Positions 36,621 to 46,471 are shown, counted from the first letter of the stretch. The stretch: DNA of 64,000 nt from GCA-002726655 sp046582185 (GCA_046582185.1 JAYGEX010000012.1:48780-112779); one strand, 5' to 3'. Made by a program: numbers and translations. The notes: generated by a model not told the origin, from the letters alone.

Positions 36621-36881
36621 TTATTTCTCTCGTCTGGGTCCGGTACATCTTTTGTTGGCGCGCCGTGCATCTGAACGATGTTCTGCCTCGAGCTTTTCGG
36701 CTTCTGCCTTTCTGCGTTCTTCTTGTCGGCGCTCGTCAGCTCGTCTTTCACTGTCTGCTCTGCGTTCTGTTGTCATATCTATTTCTGCCATACGCCTAAA
36801 GGGGCGTCTATGTTCCGTTTTTTCGGACCGTTGGTCAAAACCCTTTGTCTGTGCGATTCGCTCATGATGTGAGCCACCCAC
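36621..36881 (-). CDS. small Arg/Glu-rich hypothetical protein
   Basis: Up to 86 residues; internal starts at 36791 and 36776 would give 56 or 51. The sequence is a charged helix with repeats of ERRADxxRRxxERR type and would form a coiled coil. Compositional bias alone could produce such a frame, and no strong ribosome-binding site is seen. It lies in a 460 bp gap between two same-strand genes. Unknown function; may not be expressed. Confidence 0.3.
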   Translation of the reverse strand: MGGSHHERIAQTKGFDQRSEKTEHRRPFRRMAEIDMTTERRADSERRADERRQEERRKAEAEKLEAEHRSDARRANKRCTGPRREK

Positions 36882-36929
36882 TGATTTATTCTGTCTTTAC
36901 TTCTTATCATTGTAGCCGGAAATTTCTGG

Positions 36930-38090
36930 CTACATCTTGTACGTGACCCGGTAGATAACATCCGCTGTGTCATCTGAGATCAGGATGCTACCGTCCGGCA
37001 ATTGAATAATATCTACAGGCCTGCCCCATGCTTTGTTATCTTGCAACCAGCCATCGATAAATACCTCATAATCCATTTGTCCATTTTCTTTAAAGCTGGC
37101 AAGCATAATTCTGTGGCCTGTATGGCCTGCCTCCACCGTTCGATTCCAGGAGCCGTGCTCGGGAATAAGAATCTGATTGTGATAGCGTGCAGGAAATTGA
37201 TTCCCCGAGTAGAACATCATGCCTAGGGGGGCAACATGGGGGTCAAGTTCCAGTGCGGGCGCTACATAATTTTCTAACCCTAAATCTTTGCCGTCCTGAT
37301 CCTTTCCGAACTCTTTACTTCCGAACTCTGGATCACGAATATCTTTACCATGAACATAGGGATATCCAAAGTGCAGCCCGGTCTTGGGAGCATGGTTTAG
37401 TTCGCAGGGCGGTATATCATCGCCCATGAGGTCGCGTCCATTATCTGTAAACCATAGTTCTTTTGTTAGAGGGTGCCAGTCAAAGCCGACGGTATTTCGA
37501 ACGCCAGATGCAAAGGTTTCCAATTCGATTTTTTCGGCCCGTACATCGGTGCGCAGGATGCTGGCAAAGGGAGCCTCGGAAAGGCAGATGTTACATGGCG
37601 CACCCACTGGAATATATAGGAGTCCATCAGGCCCAAATTCCAGGTATTTCCAGCCGTGATGACGTTTATCCGGGAGGGAATCGATAATAATCTCCGGGCT
37701 GGGATGGCTGCCGAGCCCCGCATCTATGTCTTTGTAAAGTAGTATCTGGTCTACCGCGCCGACGTAGAGATTTCCGTCTTTCATCGCCACGCCAGACGGC
37801 AGGTTTAGATCTTCGGCGATTGTGATGACGGTTTCTACCGAAAAGTCCCCATCTTTATCAATGAGGGCATAAACCTTGCCCTCCTTTCGGCTGCCAACAT
37901 AAATAGTCCCATTTGGACCGAGTGTCATTTGCCGTGCGTTTTCGACTTCGGCAAATATACTGATGGAAAACCCTTCCGGGAGATTCAATATGTTGAGGGG
38001 GAGGCTCTTTGCGCTGACGGCGCTGCTAGCGAAAATGGCAAGGGTAAAGGGCGCCAGATAGAGACAAAGTGTTATGATCGATTTCTTCAT
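36930..38090 (-). CDS. PQQ-dependent sugar dehydrogenase-like protein (sorbosone dehydrogenase family)
   Basis: A 386-residue exported protein. The signal peptide runs to AVSAKS; the rest is a six-bladed propeller of the soluble glucose/sorbosone dehydrogenase type: LPEGFSISIFAEVENARQM, GTIYVGSRKEGKVYAL, LPSGVAMKDGNLYVG, GVRNTVGFDWHP and WFTDNGRD, and near the end IPEHGSWNR. A pair of Cys (CNICLS) is also present. Periplasmic aldose oxidation with PQQ is expected; substrate unknown. Divergent from dinG. Confidence 0.87.
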   Translation of the reverse strand: MKKSIITLCLYLAPFTLAIFASSAVSAKSLPLNILNLPEGFSISIFAEVENARQMTLGPNGTIYVGSRKEGKVYALIDKDGDFSVETVITIAEDLNLPSGVAMKDGNLYVGAVDQILLYKDIDAGLGSHPSPEIIIDSLPDKRHHGWKYLEFGPDGLLYIPVGAPCNICLSEAPFASILRTDVRAEKIELETFASGVRNTVGFDWHPLTKELWFTDNGRDLMGDDIPPCELNHAPKTGLHFGYPYVHGKDIRDPEFGSKEFGKDQDGKDLGLENYVAPALELDPHVAPLGMMFYSGNQFPARYHNQILIPEHGSWNRTVEAGHTGHRIMLASFKENGQMDYEVFIDGWLQDNKAWGRPVDIIQLPDGSILISDDTADVIYRVTYKM

Positions 38091-38143
38091 GATCTGTTTC
38101 GCTTATAAATGTTTCGTTACCAGTACCGTTGCCACCCTATCCG

Positions 38144-40270
38144 ATGTTGAGTGATGAACTCAAGGAAGAGATTCAGGCGGCATACTCCCGTCTGTTATCC
38201 GAGAAGGGTTACAAAGCTCGATACTGCCAGCGCCTGATGATTGCTGACATTGCTCGCACAGTTGGCAATGTTGAAGTTGATGACGATGGGGACAGACTAC
38301 CTGGCCCCAATATTTGCGTGGTTGAAGCGGGAACCGGTACCGGCAAAACCATCGCCTACGCCATAGCAGCCCTGCCAATAGCAAAGGCTATGGGTAAGAG
38401 GCTGATCATATCTACCGCCACCGTCGCGCTGCAGGAACAGATAGTTTATCTCGATCTGCCGGATATTAGAAAACATGCCTCACTGAATTTTTCTTTTGCC
38501 CTGGCCAAAGGCAGGCGCAGATATTTGTGCCTGTCTCGATTGGATCTGGCGCTGCAGGAAATGGGCTCACTGAATCAGACACTCGCCTTATACGATGATG
38601 AAAGTTTTGAGCCGGAAGAATCACACCGCGTGTTGTATCAGAACATGGTGGAAAGCCTTGGTCGCGGAGACTGGGATGGCGATCGTGATAACTGGCAGGA
38701 AGAAATTGAGCACCCGGCATGGGCGAGGGTCAGTACAGATCATGTGCAGTGCACAGGCAGGCAATGCTCAAATTATGGCAATTGTTTTTTCTACAAGGCC
38801 CGTGAGCGAATACATAAGGTTGATTGCATCGTAACCAACCATGACTTGGTTCTGGCTGATCTGATGATGGGTGGAGGAGCGGTCCTGCCTGCACCAGAAG
38901 ATGCAATTTACATATTTGACGAAGGCCACCGTCTACCGGAGAAGGCAGCTAACCACTTCTCGAATTTCATTGGCGTACGCTCCACTCAGGGATGGCTTTC
39001 CCAGATTCCGACTACGCTGACGCAGATGGTCGCCGAACTCGAGACTATCGGTAATTTACCCGCTGGGCAAAGTCAATTTGAGGATGCGGTCAATGATGCA
39101 ATTGCTGGCCTGGAAGATATGAATAACTTGCTGGATCCTCTGCAAGAAGAAGCGATGTTAGAGGACTACGGTGCGCAATACAGATTTCCCATGGGTCAGG
39201 TAGACGATTCAATTCGAGCGCTTAGCAGTGAGCTAGCTGGCAGGTTTTCCCGACTGTTTACCCTTGCCGACCAACTGGCAAATTGCCTTGACGATCAACT
39301 GGATGATGCAGATGATTTTGGCCGCGAGCGAAATGAATACTGGCTGCCCGTTATGTCCGCCATGGCTGCCCGCCTCGAGTCTGGTGCGAGTTTGTGGTCG
39401 AACTATATGAAGCAGGATATAGGCGGGCACCCGCCAATCGCCCGCTGGATTTCATTTCGTGAAGGCAGCAACCAGGAGGGTGTTGAGACTCAGCTAAACG
39501 CCAGACCTATCTCGGTGAGTGATTCATTGGCAGATTTATTCTGGTCGCGGGCCTTTGCGGCAGTGATTACCTCAGCGACATTGTCCATGTCAGGCAACTT
39601 CGAACGGTTTCGGAAAAAGATAGGGATATCGCAGGACAATCATTTCAATGCCTTGCCGAGTCCCTTTCACTTTAGCAAGCAAGCAGTGTTATCTGTTCCC
39701 AGTATGTCCACTGATCCAAGGGATAGTGACGAGCATACTGCGGAAATCTGTGAAATATTGCCTGGGCTGTTAGCTAACGAGACAGGTTCCCTCGTTCTCT
39801 TTACCTCGTGGAAGCAAATGTTGAGAGTCCTGGATGATATTGATCGAGACTTTGCAGAGATAATCCTCAGTCAAGGGTCTTTGTCGAAAGCCGAAATTAT
39901 CAGCCAGCATAAGAAACGAATTGATGCGGGTGAGGCGAGTTGCATATTTGGATTGGCGAGCTTTGCCGAGGGAATAGACTTACCCGGCAATTATTGTGCG
40001 CATGTTGTTATCGCCAAGATTCCGTTTTCTGTGCCTGTAGATCCCGTTGGCGCCACCTTGAGTGAATGGATCGAAGCAGAGGGCGGTAATTCCTTCCAGG
40101 AGATTATGATCCCTGATGCGGCGCTAAAAATGGTGCAGGCTTGTGGTCGCTTGCTGCGAACGGAAACGGACACTGGGCGGATTACCATATTAGATAAACG
40201 GCTGATTACCCAGAGATATGGAATGCAGCTGCTGGATTCCTTGCCTCCATTCAGGCGGGAAATTGGATAA
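38144..40270 (+). CDS. dinG: DinG-type ATP-dependent DNA helicase
   Basis: XPD-like superfamily 2 helicase of 708 residues (E. coli DinG 716). Motif I EAGTGTGKT, Fe-S cluster cysteines in RYLCLSRL and VQCTGRQCSNYGNC, and motif II FDEGH are present, with ITSATL and a C-terminal CGRLLRTETD. The ATG at 38144 is preferred to a TTG at 38129. DinG unwinds R-loops and forked DNA during repair. Followed at 92 bp by the glycerate kinase. Confidence 0.93.
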   Translation: MLSDELKEEIQAAYSRLLSEKGYKARYCQRLMIADIARTVGNVEVDDDGDRLPGPNICVVEAGTGTGKTIAYAIAALPIAKAMGKRLIISTATVALQEQIVYLDLPDIRKHASLNFSFALAKGRRRYLCLSRLDLALQEMGSLNQTLALYDDESFEPEESHRVLYQNMVESLGRGDWDGDRDNWQEEIEHPAWARVSTDHVQCTGRQCSNYGNCFFYKARERIHKVDCIVTNHDLVLADLMMGGGAVLPAPEDAIYIFDEGHRLPEKAANHFSNFIGVRSTQGWLSQIPTTLTQMVAELETIGNLPAGQSQFEDAVNDAIAGLEDMNNLLDPLQEEAMLEDYGAQYRFPMGQVDDSIRALSSELAGRFSRLFTLADQLANCLDDQLDDADDFGRERNEYWLPVMSAMAARLESGASLWSNYMKQDIGGHPPIARWISFREGSNQEGVETQLNARPISVSDSLADLFWSRAFAAVITSATLSMSGNFERFRKKIGISQDNHFNALPSPFHFSKQAVLSVPSMSTDPRDSDEHTAEICEILPGLLANETGSLVLFTSWKQMLRVLDDIDRDFAEIILSQGSLSKAEIISQHKKRIDAGEASCIFGLASFAEGIDLPGNYCAHVVIAKIPFSVPVDPVGATLSEWIEAEGGNSFQEIMIPDAALKMVQACGRLLRTETDTGRITILDKRLITQRYGMQLLDSLPPFRREIG

Positions 40271-40361
40271 TGGTTTATCGCCCCCGATCTTCCGGTCTAA
40301 CGGTATGTGGCGTGTCTTCATGAAAGATTCTTCGTGGTAGCTTCTTTATGACAGATTCATT

Positions 40362-41246
40362 ATGAAAGATCAGGAAGCCTATCGATCTGAGTTTATATCC
40401 CTGGCCCGGGCAAAAGGTATTGATGATCCTGCATACTACGACGCTATCCTGGCGATCGTCGACATGATTGAGAAGAAGAGGGTGGACAAAGCAACAGTGA
40501 CTATTACTGTTGGCATCGCCGGTGCACAGGGCTGCGGAAAGTCTACCCTGGCAGAATTATTGGCACTGGTACTGGAAGATACTATCGGCCTTGGCAGCGA
40601 AGTACTCTCTCTTGATGATTTTTATAAGACAAGGCAAGAGAGAGTTGAGCTCGCCCAGAGCGTGCATCCGCTTTTTAGCGTCCGCGGTGTGCCCGGCACC
40701 CACGATATGGAAATGCTAAACCAGGTCGTTGCAGACTTGACCGTTGGTAAAACCACAAAGAAACCAATATTCAACAAGGCCGAAGATGATCGCTCCAGAG
40801 ATTTCAAAATAGTTACCCCTGTGGATATCATCATACTGGAAGGCTGGTGCTGGGGGGCGATGCCGGCGGACGAAGAGAGCTTGATCAATCCGGTGAACGA
40901 ACTCGAAACAATAGAAGACCAGGATGGAGTATGGCGACGGGCCGTGAATGATGGACTGGCTTCAACTTCTTACCAGCAGGCTTTTAATAACGACTTGAAC
41001 ATCTTTCTGGCCGTGCCTTCGATGGATGCAGTATTTCGCTGGAGGGCTCAGCAAGAACAGGAATTAAAGGTCGGTACTCAGGTGATGGACGAAACCGCCA
41101 TTCGGCGATTTATTATGTATTACGAGCGAATAACCCGCGATATGCTTAACAGATTACCCCGCCAGGTTGATCTCACTCTACGTTTGAATGAAGATCACTC
41201 AATTGCCCCCTTTTCGAAGACAAAGCCGTCGAATACCAAGCAGTAG
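40362..41246 (+). CDS. D-glycerate 3-kinase (GlyK-like P-loop kinase)
   Basis: A 294-residue P-loop kinase of the phosphoribulokinase/uridine-kinase group. Walker A GIAGAQGCGKST, LSLDDFY with a Walker B-like Asp, GVPGTHD and LEGWCWGAMP are the signature of plant-type D-glycerate 3-kinase and its bacterial relatives. It would convert D-glycerate to 3-phosphoglycerate, the end of the glycerate pathway for glyoxylate. Glyoxylate carboligase and tartronate semialdehyde reductase are not in the window. Same strand as dinG. Confidence 0.83.
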   Translation: MKDQEAYRSEFISLARAKGIDDPAYYDAILAIVDMIEKKRVDKATVTITVGIAGAQGCGKSTLAELLALVLEDTIGLGSEVLSLDDFYKTRQERVELAQSVHPLFSVRGVPGTHDMEMLNQVVADLTVGKTTKKPIFNKAEDDRSRDFKIVTPVDIIILEGWCWGAMPADEESLINPVNELETIEDQDGVWRRAVNDGLASTSYQQAFNNDLNIFLAVPSMDAVFRWRAQQEQELKVGTQVMDETAIRRFIMYYERITRDMLNRLPRQVDLTLRLNEDHSIAPFSKTKPSNTKQ

Positions 41247-41392
41247 GGGATGGGGTAATTGACATGAGGTGAAAATAGCCCACCTCAAGGGCCACTTTAA
41301 GGGCAGGGAACAGGATGGTCCAAGAACAGTTCAGCTTCTATTCAGTCTTGATGGAATAATCTGACTTCACCTTAATAAGTCAGGTGTTCGAA

Positions 41393-41983
41393 ATGAAATT
41401 CAAAACATTCGCTATTACAGCCCTCGCATTCGCTATTCCATTCTCGGTTAGCAGCACAGCCATGGCAGCCAACATTGAATATGACTACGCGACTGTCCTC
41501 GATGTTGAGCCCATCATCAAGACCGTTCGCGTAATGACTCCCAGGCAGGAATGCTGGCAGGAAGAGGTCGTTTACGACACCCGTTATGACGACCATCGCT
41601 ACGATAATTACCGCGGAGGTGCTACTAGTACAATCGTGGGAGGTGTCATCGGCGGCGCTATCGGCAATGCGCTCGGTCATCACAAGAAAAACAAGCAGGT
41701 AGGTGCAGTAATTGGCGCGCTTCTCGGCGCTACCATCGGCAATGCTGTTGCTGCGGAGAAGCGCCGAAAAAGTCAACAGGAAGACATTTACAGTGCTTAT
41801 AACCAGCCGGTCTCCTATGGTTATGAAGAGCGCTGTGAAATAATTCAGGAAGCACATATTGAAGAAGAAATTGTCGGATACAAGGTCAGATATCGGTATA
41901 GCAATGCAACCTATTCAACTCGCATGAAAGTAGACCCAGGTGATACCATTAAGGTAAGGCTTACGATAACACCGGTCACTTAG
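41393..41983 (+). CDS. glycine-zipper 2TM-domain envelope protein
   Basis: A 196-residue exported protein. The signal peptide ends at TAMAA; a Gly-rich zipper (GGVIGGAIGNALG then GAVIGALLGATIGNAV) occupies about residues 82-120. Two cysteines (QECWQ, ERCEII) may form a disulfide. Related to the Rcs-associated/17 kDa surface antigen class of outer-membrane proteins. The ATG at 41393 is used; a GTG at 41384 is in frame but gives no better leader. Precedes the PepSY-regulator-kinase genes and may be a target of that system. Confidence 0.85.
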   Translation: MKFKTFAITALAFAIPFSVSSTAMAANIEYDYATVLDVEPIIKTVRVMTPRQECWQEEVVYDTRYDDHRYDNYRGGATSTIVGGVIGGAIGNALGHHKKNKQVGAVIGALLGATIGNAVAAEKRRKSQQEDIYSAYNQPVSYGYEERCEIIQEAHIEEEIVGYKVRYRYSNATYSTRMKVDPGDTIKVRLTITPVT

Positions 41984-42034
41984 ACTAAGATCGTGGATCA
42001 AGTGCGAGGATTAAGTGCCAGGAGGATTTTCTAA

Positions 42035-42343
42035 ATGCGGTTTTTGGTAGTCATCATATTATTGGCATACTCACTTGGAGTCATGGCAACGCCATCCGCG
42101 AACTTGCGTTCGGTGTGGTTCACAGCTCAAGGTTCGCAGAGCTACTTGCCCAATCAACAGGCGAAGATAACGAACAGGAAGGCAACTTCACTGGTCAAGC
42201 AAAAATATCAGGCCAGTAAGGTACTCTCTATTAATCTTATAGAGAGCCAGGGGCCACCTGTCTATCGTGTGAAGACCCTGTCTTCGAGTGGTGTGGTCAA
42301 GTACGTTTTTGTCGATGGCACTTCCGGGCACGTATTCGATTAG
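42035..42343 (+). CDS. small periplasmic PepSY-domain protein
   Basis: A 102-residue protein with a signal peptide (cleavage near VMA). The mature part has the PepSY pattern: ATSLVKQKYQASKVLSINL, then PVYRVKTLSSSGVVKYVFVDGTSGHVF. Genes of this type often precede PhoPQ-like operons and may modulate the kinase. The stop is followed within 11 bp by the response regulator, whose Shine-Dalgarno overlaps the TAG stop. Confidence 0.85.
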   Translation: MRFLVVIILLAYSLGVMATPSANLRSVWFTAQGSQSYLPNQQAKITNRKATSLVKQKYQASKVLSINLIESQGPPVYRVKTLSSSGVVKYVFVDGTSGHVFD

Positions 42344-42353
42344 GAGTTCGCGT

Positions 42354-43037
42354 ATGAGTCAGCATTTGTTATTAATTGAAGATGAGGATAAGTTGCGCGG
42401 TCAGCTGCTTGATCTTCTGGAGCAGAGACGATACATCGTTGATGCTTGTGAAGATGGTGCCAAAGGTTTACTCATGGGGCAGAAGTATAACTATGACATT
42501 GCTGTCATAGACCTTGGCTTACCTAAGCTACCAGGCATTGATGTGATCAAACAACTCCGCTCAGAGGGGAAAGACTTTCCCATTCTGATACTCACCGCCC
42601 GCGGTGACTGGAAGGACAAGGTAGATGGTTTGTCCGTTGGCGCCGATGATTATCTGGTTAAGCCGTTCCATGTTGAAGAATTTATTGCACGAATTGAAGC
42701 CCTGGTGAGGAGGGCATCCGGCGAACTTAAAACAATCATAGAGTTTGGCCCAATCTGGCTGGATACCAAGAGCAAACAAGTAGAAGTTGAAGGGGTCAAG
42801 ATTTTGCTCACAGCCTACGAGTTCAATCTATTGCAGTATTTAATGAAACGACCGGGAGATGTTATTTCAAAAACTGAGCTCACAGATCATCTCTATGACC
42901 AGGATTTTGATCGTGACAGCAATGTTATTGAGGTCTTCGTGGGTCGGCTAAGGAAAAAGATTGATCCAAATAACGCCCTTAAACCTATCGCTACCGTGCG
43001 TGGACAAGGGTATCGATTTACACCGTCTACTTCCTAA
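42354..43037 (+). CDS. OmpR/PhoP-family response regulator
   Basis: A 227-residue DNA-binding regulator. The receiver has acidic DEDK, phosphoacceptor Asp53 (AVIDLGLPKLPG), ILTAR and LVKPFH; the winged-helix domain ends HLYDQDFDRDSNVIEVFVGRLRKKI and VRGQGYRF. The ATG at 42354 has GGAG seven bases upstream; a longer frame upstream overlaps the PepSY gene. Partner is the kinase 4 bp downstream. Signal unknown. Confidence 0.94.
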   Translation: MSQHLLLIEDEDKLRGQLLDLLEQRRYIVDACEDGAKGLLMGQKYNYDIAVIDLGLPKLPGIDVIKQLRSEGKDFPILILTARGDWKDKVDGLSVGADDYLVKPFHVEEFIARIEALVRRASGELKTIIEFGPIWLDTKSKQVEVEGVKILLTAYEFNLLQYLMKRPGDVISKTELTDHLYDQDFDRDSNVIEVFVGRLRKKIDPNNALKPIATVRGQGYRFTPSTS

Positions 43038-43041
43038 TTAG

Positions 43042-44391
43042 GTGAACAAACCCACCTCTCTCAGATTCAGACTGCTTGTTTCTGCTGCCCTGGTGCTCCT
43101 TGTATTTTTAAGCCTAATGGGATTTGTGCTCGATAGAGCATTCCAGCAAAGTGCTGAGCAATCGGTTGAAGAGAAGCTCCTCATTCATATATACGGTTTG
43201 CTAGCAGTCAGCGATGAAATAGATGGAGAACTATTTCTGCCTGAAGCCTTACAAGAACCTCAATTTAACAATCCCAGTACAGGCTTGTATGGCTTCGTTC
43301 TTGATGAGAGCGGAACGGAACTATGGATGAGCCCATCTGCTGTTAGTTTGCCGTTAGCAACTAACAAGACCTCCGCACTCCACACGGAATTGGAAACAGG
43401 CGTTCAAACATTCGGTACGCTAATGAGCGGCGACATTTCGCTGTTCTACCTTAGCTATAAAATTTTGTGGCAAGGCTCTGGAGATCAAACAACACCCTAT
43501 ATTTATGTTGTCTTGCAGAATATGGCGCCCTACCACAACGAAATTGCGGGCTTTCGAAACAGCCTCTGGGGATGGCTGGTCGCCGTCGTTGTTATTCTGG
43601 TCATCGTTCAGGCGCTGATCATGAACTGGGGTTTGCGGCCATTAAAAAACCTGGCCGATGATCTCAAAGCCATCGAAGATGGGCGGCAAGATCATCTGGC
43701 GGGTGTTTACCCGGCAGAAATAGATGGCGTGACCAGAAATTTAAATCTGCTGCTTTCCAGTGAACGCCAACAACGTGAGAAATACAGAACTACGCTTGCA
43801 GACCTGGCCCACAGTTTGAAAACACCACTGGCTATCCTCCAGAGCGCGCCGGAAGAAGGAATAAAAAATACCCTCGATGAACAAGTTGCGCGGATGAATG
43901 AAATTGTTTCCTATCAGCTCCAGCGAGCGGTTGTTTCCAGTTCGAACCTGATTCGTAAGTCCATAGAAGTGAAGCCGGTAGTCGAAAAGCTTATTTTTGC
44001 GCTGACCCGGGTATATAAGGATAAGGACGTTAATATTGAATCGAATATCATGGAGTGCAGTTTCTTTGGTGACGAGCGAGACCTGATGGAATTGTTGGGA
44101 AATGTTCTGGACAACGCATGTAAATATGGAAACAGGAAAGTGAAAATTGAGGCAGGAAGCCAGGGTGGTGAAGGAGGTGGCCTTATATTGATTATAGAAG
44201 ACAATGGTCAAGGCATTGCCGCAGCAGATAAAGTAAAAGTGCTTCAGCGTGGCTCGCGATTGGATACTCAGGAAGCTGGGCAAGGTATTGGGCTTGCGGT
44301 CGTTAGTGAAATTGTCGCTCGATACCAGGGTACTATTGATCTTGAAGATTCTATTCTTGGTGGTGCCAGAGTTGTCATTAAACTGCAATAA
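43042..44391 (+). CDS. PhoQ-like sensor histidine kinase
   Basis: A 449-residue inner-membrane kinase with two membrane segments (about residues 9-29 and 172-195) enclosing a periplasmic sensor of about 140 residues. H-box LAHSLKTPLA with His257, N-box LDNACKYG, G1 EDNGQGI and G2 GQGIGLAVV are present. A GTG start at 43042 follows the regulator stop by 4 bp. The sensor contains several acidic residues but no motif that fixes the ligand. Confidence 0.93.
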   Translation: MNKPTSLRFRLLVSAALVLLVFLSLMGFVLDRAFQQSAEQSVEEKLLIHIYGLLAVSDEIDGELFLPEALQEPQFNNPSTGLYGFVLDESGTELWMSPSAVSLPLATNKTSALHTELETGVQTFGTLMSGDISLFYLSYKILWQGSGDQTTPYIYVVLQNMAPYHNEIAGFRNSLWGWLVAVVVILVIVQALIMNWGLRPLKNLADDLKAIEDGRQDHLAGVYPAEIDGVTRNLNLLLSSERQQREKYRTTLADLAHSLKTPLAILQSAPEEGIKNTLDEQVARMNEIVSYQLQRAVVSSSNLIRKSIEVKPVVEKLIFALTRVYKDKDVNIESNIMECSFFGDERDLMELLGNVLDNACKYGNRKVKIEAGSQGGEGGGLILIIEDNGQGIAAADKVKVLQRGSRLDTQEAGQGIGLAVVSEIVARYQGTIDLEDSILGGARVVIKLQ

Positions 44392-44412
44392 TATAAAGGT
44401 TATAACGAGCTC

Positions 44413-45885
44413 ATGAGAATCCTGTATATAGATATTGATACCCTAAGAGCGGACCACCTGGGATGTTATGGTTATCACAGGAATACGTCGCCTAATATTG
44501 ATACGCTGGCAGCCAGTGCCATGCAGTTTAATAATGTACACGCATCCGATACTCCATGCTTACCTAGTCGCACTGCTCTGTTGACCGGACAATTCGGAAT
44601 TCATAATGGTGTTGTGAACCACGGTGGCACAGATGCAGACCCGGTTATCGGCGGCCCCAGCAGAAAATTCTGGTCTGATTTACAGATTAACAGCTTTCCA
44701 ACCAGGCTAAAGCGGGCGGGTTTAAGGACTGTTACCATCAGTTCTTTTGCACAGCGGCATTCTGCATTTCATTGGTATGCTGGCTTTGATGAAGCCATGC
44801 GAGTGCCCGGCAGTTTTGGCCTGGAAACTGCCGATGAAGTTCACGGCTTGGCCAGCGACTGGCTGAACCGAAATGGCAGCGACGATAACTGGTTCTTGCA
44901 TGTGCATATGTGGGATCCGCACACACCTTATCGCTCACCGGCAGCCTTTGGCGATCCATTTGCCGAAGAGGCGATTCCATCATGGTTAACTGAAGAAGTA
45001 CGTGCTCGTGATTGGGACCGCTGCGGGCCGCATTCGGCGCAGGAATGTAGTGGTTTCTCCCCGAATCCGGAAGGCATCAAAATCTTTCCCAGGCAGCCTC
45101 AGCAAATTTCCGATATGGCAGCGGTGCGACAGATGTTCGATGGTTACGATACCGGTGTGTTATTTGCGGACGAGTATGTTGGAAGACTGCTGAACCAGCT
45201 AGACGATATGGGCATTCTTGAAGATACAGCCATCATGCTGTCGTCAGATCATGGTGAGACTTTAGGTGAGCTCAATGTTTATGGCGATCATCAGACAGCA
45301 GATCAGAAGACAACGCACATTCCAATGATTCTGAAGTGGCCGGATACAGATGCGCTTTCCGGCAGACAATTTGCTGCGCTGCATTACCAGATCGATTTCT
45401 CAGCGACGATACTGGAATTGCTTGGCGTGCGTGTTCCCGGTTCATGGGACGGGGTCAGCTTTGCCGAATCTCTAAATCGTGGAGAGGATGAGGGTAGGGA
45501 TGAATTGATCGTCTCCCAGGGCGCCTGGACCTGCCAGCGTGGGGTTAGATGGGATAACTGGCTACTGATGCAAACCATGCATGACGGTTACCACCTTTAT
45601 GACGATGTGATGTTGTTCGACCTGCAGAATGATCCCTATGAGCAAGTGAACATTGCATCATCCAATGAGCAAGCTCTAAATGAAGGCATCAAACGATTGT
45701 CGAATTGGCACGCTGAGGCGATGATCAATGCCGCACGCGGGCGAGACCCCCTGCAGAATGTAATAGATGAGGGCGGGCCCTTCCATGTGAGAGGGGAATT
45801 GGCTGGTTATTTAAAGCGGCTCAGGGAAACCGGACGAAGTATTCTTGCGGATTCTCTCGAGGAAAAGTTCGCCAGTGCCCTTTAG
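44413..45885 (+). CDS. sulfatase (formylglycine-dependent)
   Basis: A 490-residue sulfatase. The metal-binding DIDTLRADHLGCYGY, the maturation motif C49-L-P-S-R with the Cys that becomes formylglycine, and SSDHGETLGE are clear. No signal peptide is seen, so it would be cytoplasmic or folded before export. Follows the kinase by 21 bp and may be in its operon. Substrate unknown; a formylglycine-generating enzyme must be supplied from elsewhere. Confidence 0.92.
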   Translation: MRILYIDIDTLRADHLGCYGYHRNTSPNIDTLAASAMQFNNVHASDTPCLPSRTALLTGQFGIHNGVVNHGGTDADPVIGGPSRKFWSDLQINSFPTRLKRAGLRTVTISSFAQRHSAFHWYAGFDEAMRVPGSFGLETADEVHGLASDWLNRNGSDDNWFLHVHMWDPHTPYRSPAAFGDPFAEEAIPSWLTEEVRARDWDRCGPHSAQECSGFSPNPEGIKIFPRQPQQISDMAAVRQMFDGYDTGVLFADEYVGRLLNQLDDMGILEDTAIMLSSDHGETLGELNVYGDHQTADQKTTHIPMILKWPDTDALSGRQFAALHYQIDFSATILELLGVRVPGSWDGVSFAESLNRGEDEGRDELIVSQGAWTCQRGVRWDNWLLMQTMHDGYHLYDDVMLFDLQNDPYEQVNIASSNEQALNEGIKRLSNWHAEAMINAARGRDPLQNVIDEGGPFHVRGELAGYLKRLRETGRSILADSLEEKFASAL

Positions 45886-45982
45886 AATCGACAAATAACG
45901 CTAAAGACCATGCCTCAGTCTGTCACTGCTGTCATCGCCAGCCCGGATATTTCACCAAGGCGGCGTTATATTCCCGACTGGC

Positions 45983-46015
45983 TTTTACGACTATTGCTTA
46001 CAACAAGTCGTAAAA
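45983..46015. terminator. inverted repeat between convergent genes, possible bidirectional terminator
   Basis: A perfect 9 bp stem TTTTACGAC/GTCGTAAAA with a 15-base loop lies between the sulfatase and the convergent DDN-like gene. The stem is A/T rich at its base and has no long T tract beyond, so termination efficiency is doubtful. Confidence 0.45.
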
Positions 46016-46036
46016 CGATGACGGCTTTAGGCCGGG

Positions 46037-46471
46037 TTAGACAGGCTCTGCAATAAACACCGGAATCTTTCGTGTAGTCTTGGCCTGATAGTCATTGTAT
46101 GGAGGGTAAGCCTCTGCGCTTGCGGCCCATAATTTTTCACGTTCGCCTTCGTCGGTGACTTCGCGGACTCGCATGTTGCTTACTTCGGTCTGGTCACGAA
46201 TTTCCACATCGCCATTGGCCCGAAGGTTATAGACCCACACCGGGTTTTTGGGTTGTCCACCCATGGACCCAATCAGAACATAGCTGTCATCGACTTTTAC
46301 ACGCATTAGAGGAATCTTGCGGATTGCACCACTCTTGTTGCCCATGTGGGTCACGATAATGCATGGCATACCAGTCTCGAGGAGCGTACTGCCCTTGGTG
46401 CCGCCACTGCTCTCATAGATTTCTACTTGTTTACGTACCCAGTCTAGTGATGGGGGAATATATTCAGCCAT
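46037..46471 (-). CDS. DDN-like deazaflavin/F420-type nitroreductase family protein
   Basis: A 144-residue split-barrel flavoprotein. WVRKQVEIYESSGG, MPCIIVTHMGNKSG and IPLMRVKVDDSYVLIGSMGG are typical of the deazaflavin-dependent nitroreductase (DDN) family best known from mycobacteria. Proteobacterial members may use another flavin. Ends in a convergent arrangement with the sulfatase. Function unknown. Confidence 0.87.
   Translation of the reverse strand: MAEYIPPSLDWVRKQVEIYESSGGTKGSTLLETGMPCIIVTHMGNKSGAIRKIPLMRVKVDDSYVLIGSMGGQPKNPVWVYNLRANGDVEIRDQTEVSNMRVREVTDEGEREKLWAASAEAYPPYNDYQAKTTRKIPVFIAEPV

Noticed and set aside
36652..36867. Plus-strand Ser/Arg-rich frames opposite the Arg/Glu-rich small gene
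   Set aside because: Complement of a biased sequence; no ribosome-binding site or family.
43741..44388. 215-codon open frame antisense to the sensor kinase
   Set aside because: Covers the kinase's conserved H, N and G boxes on the other strand; no family resemblance of its own.
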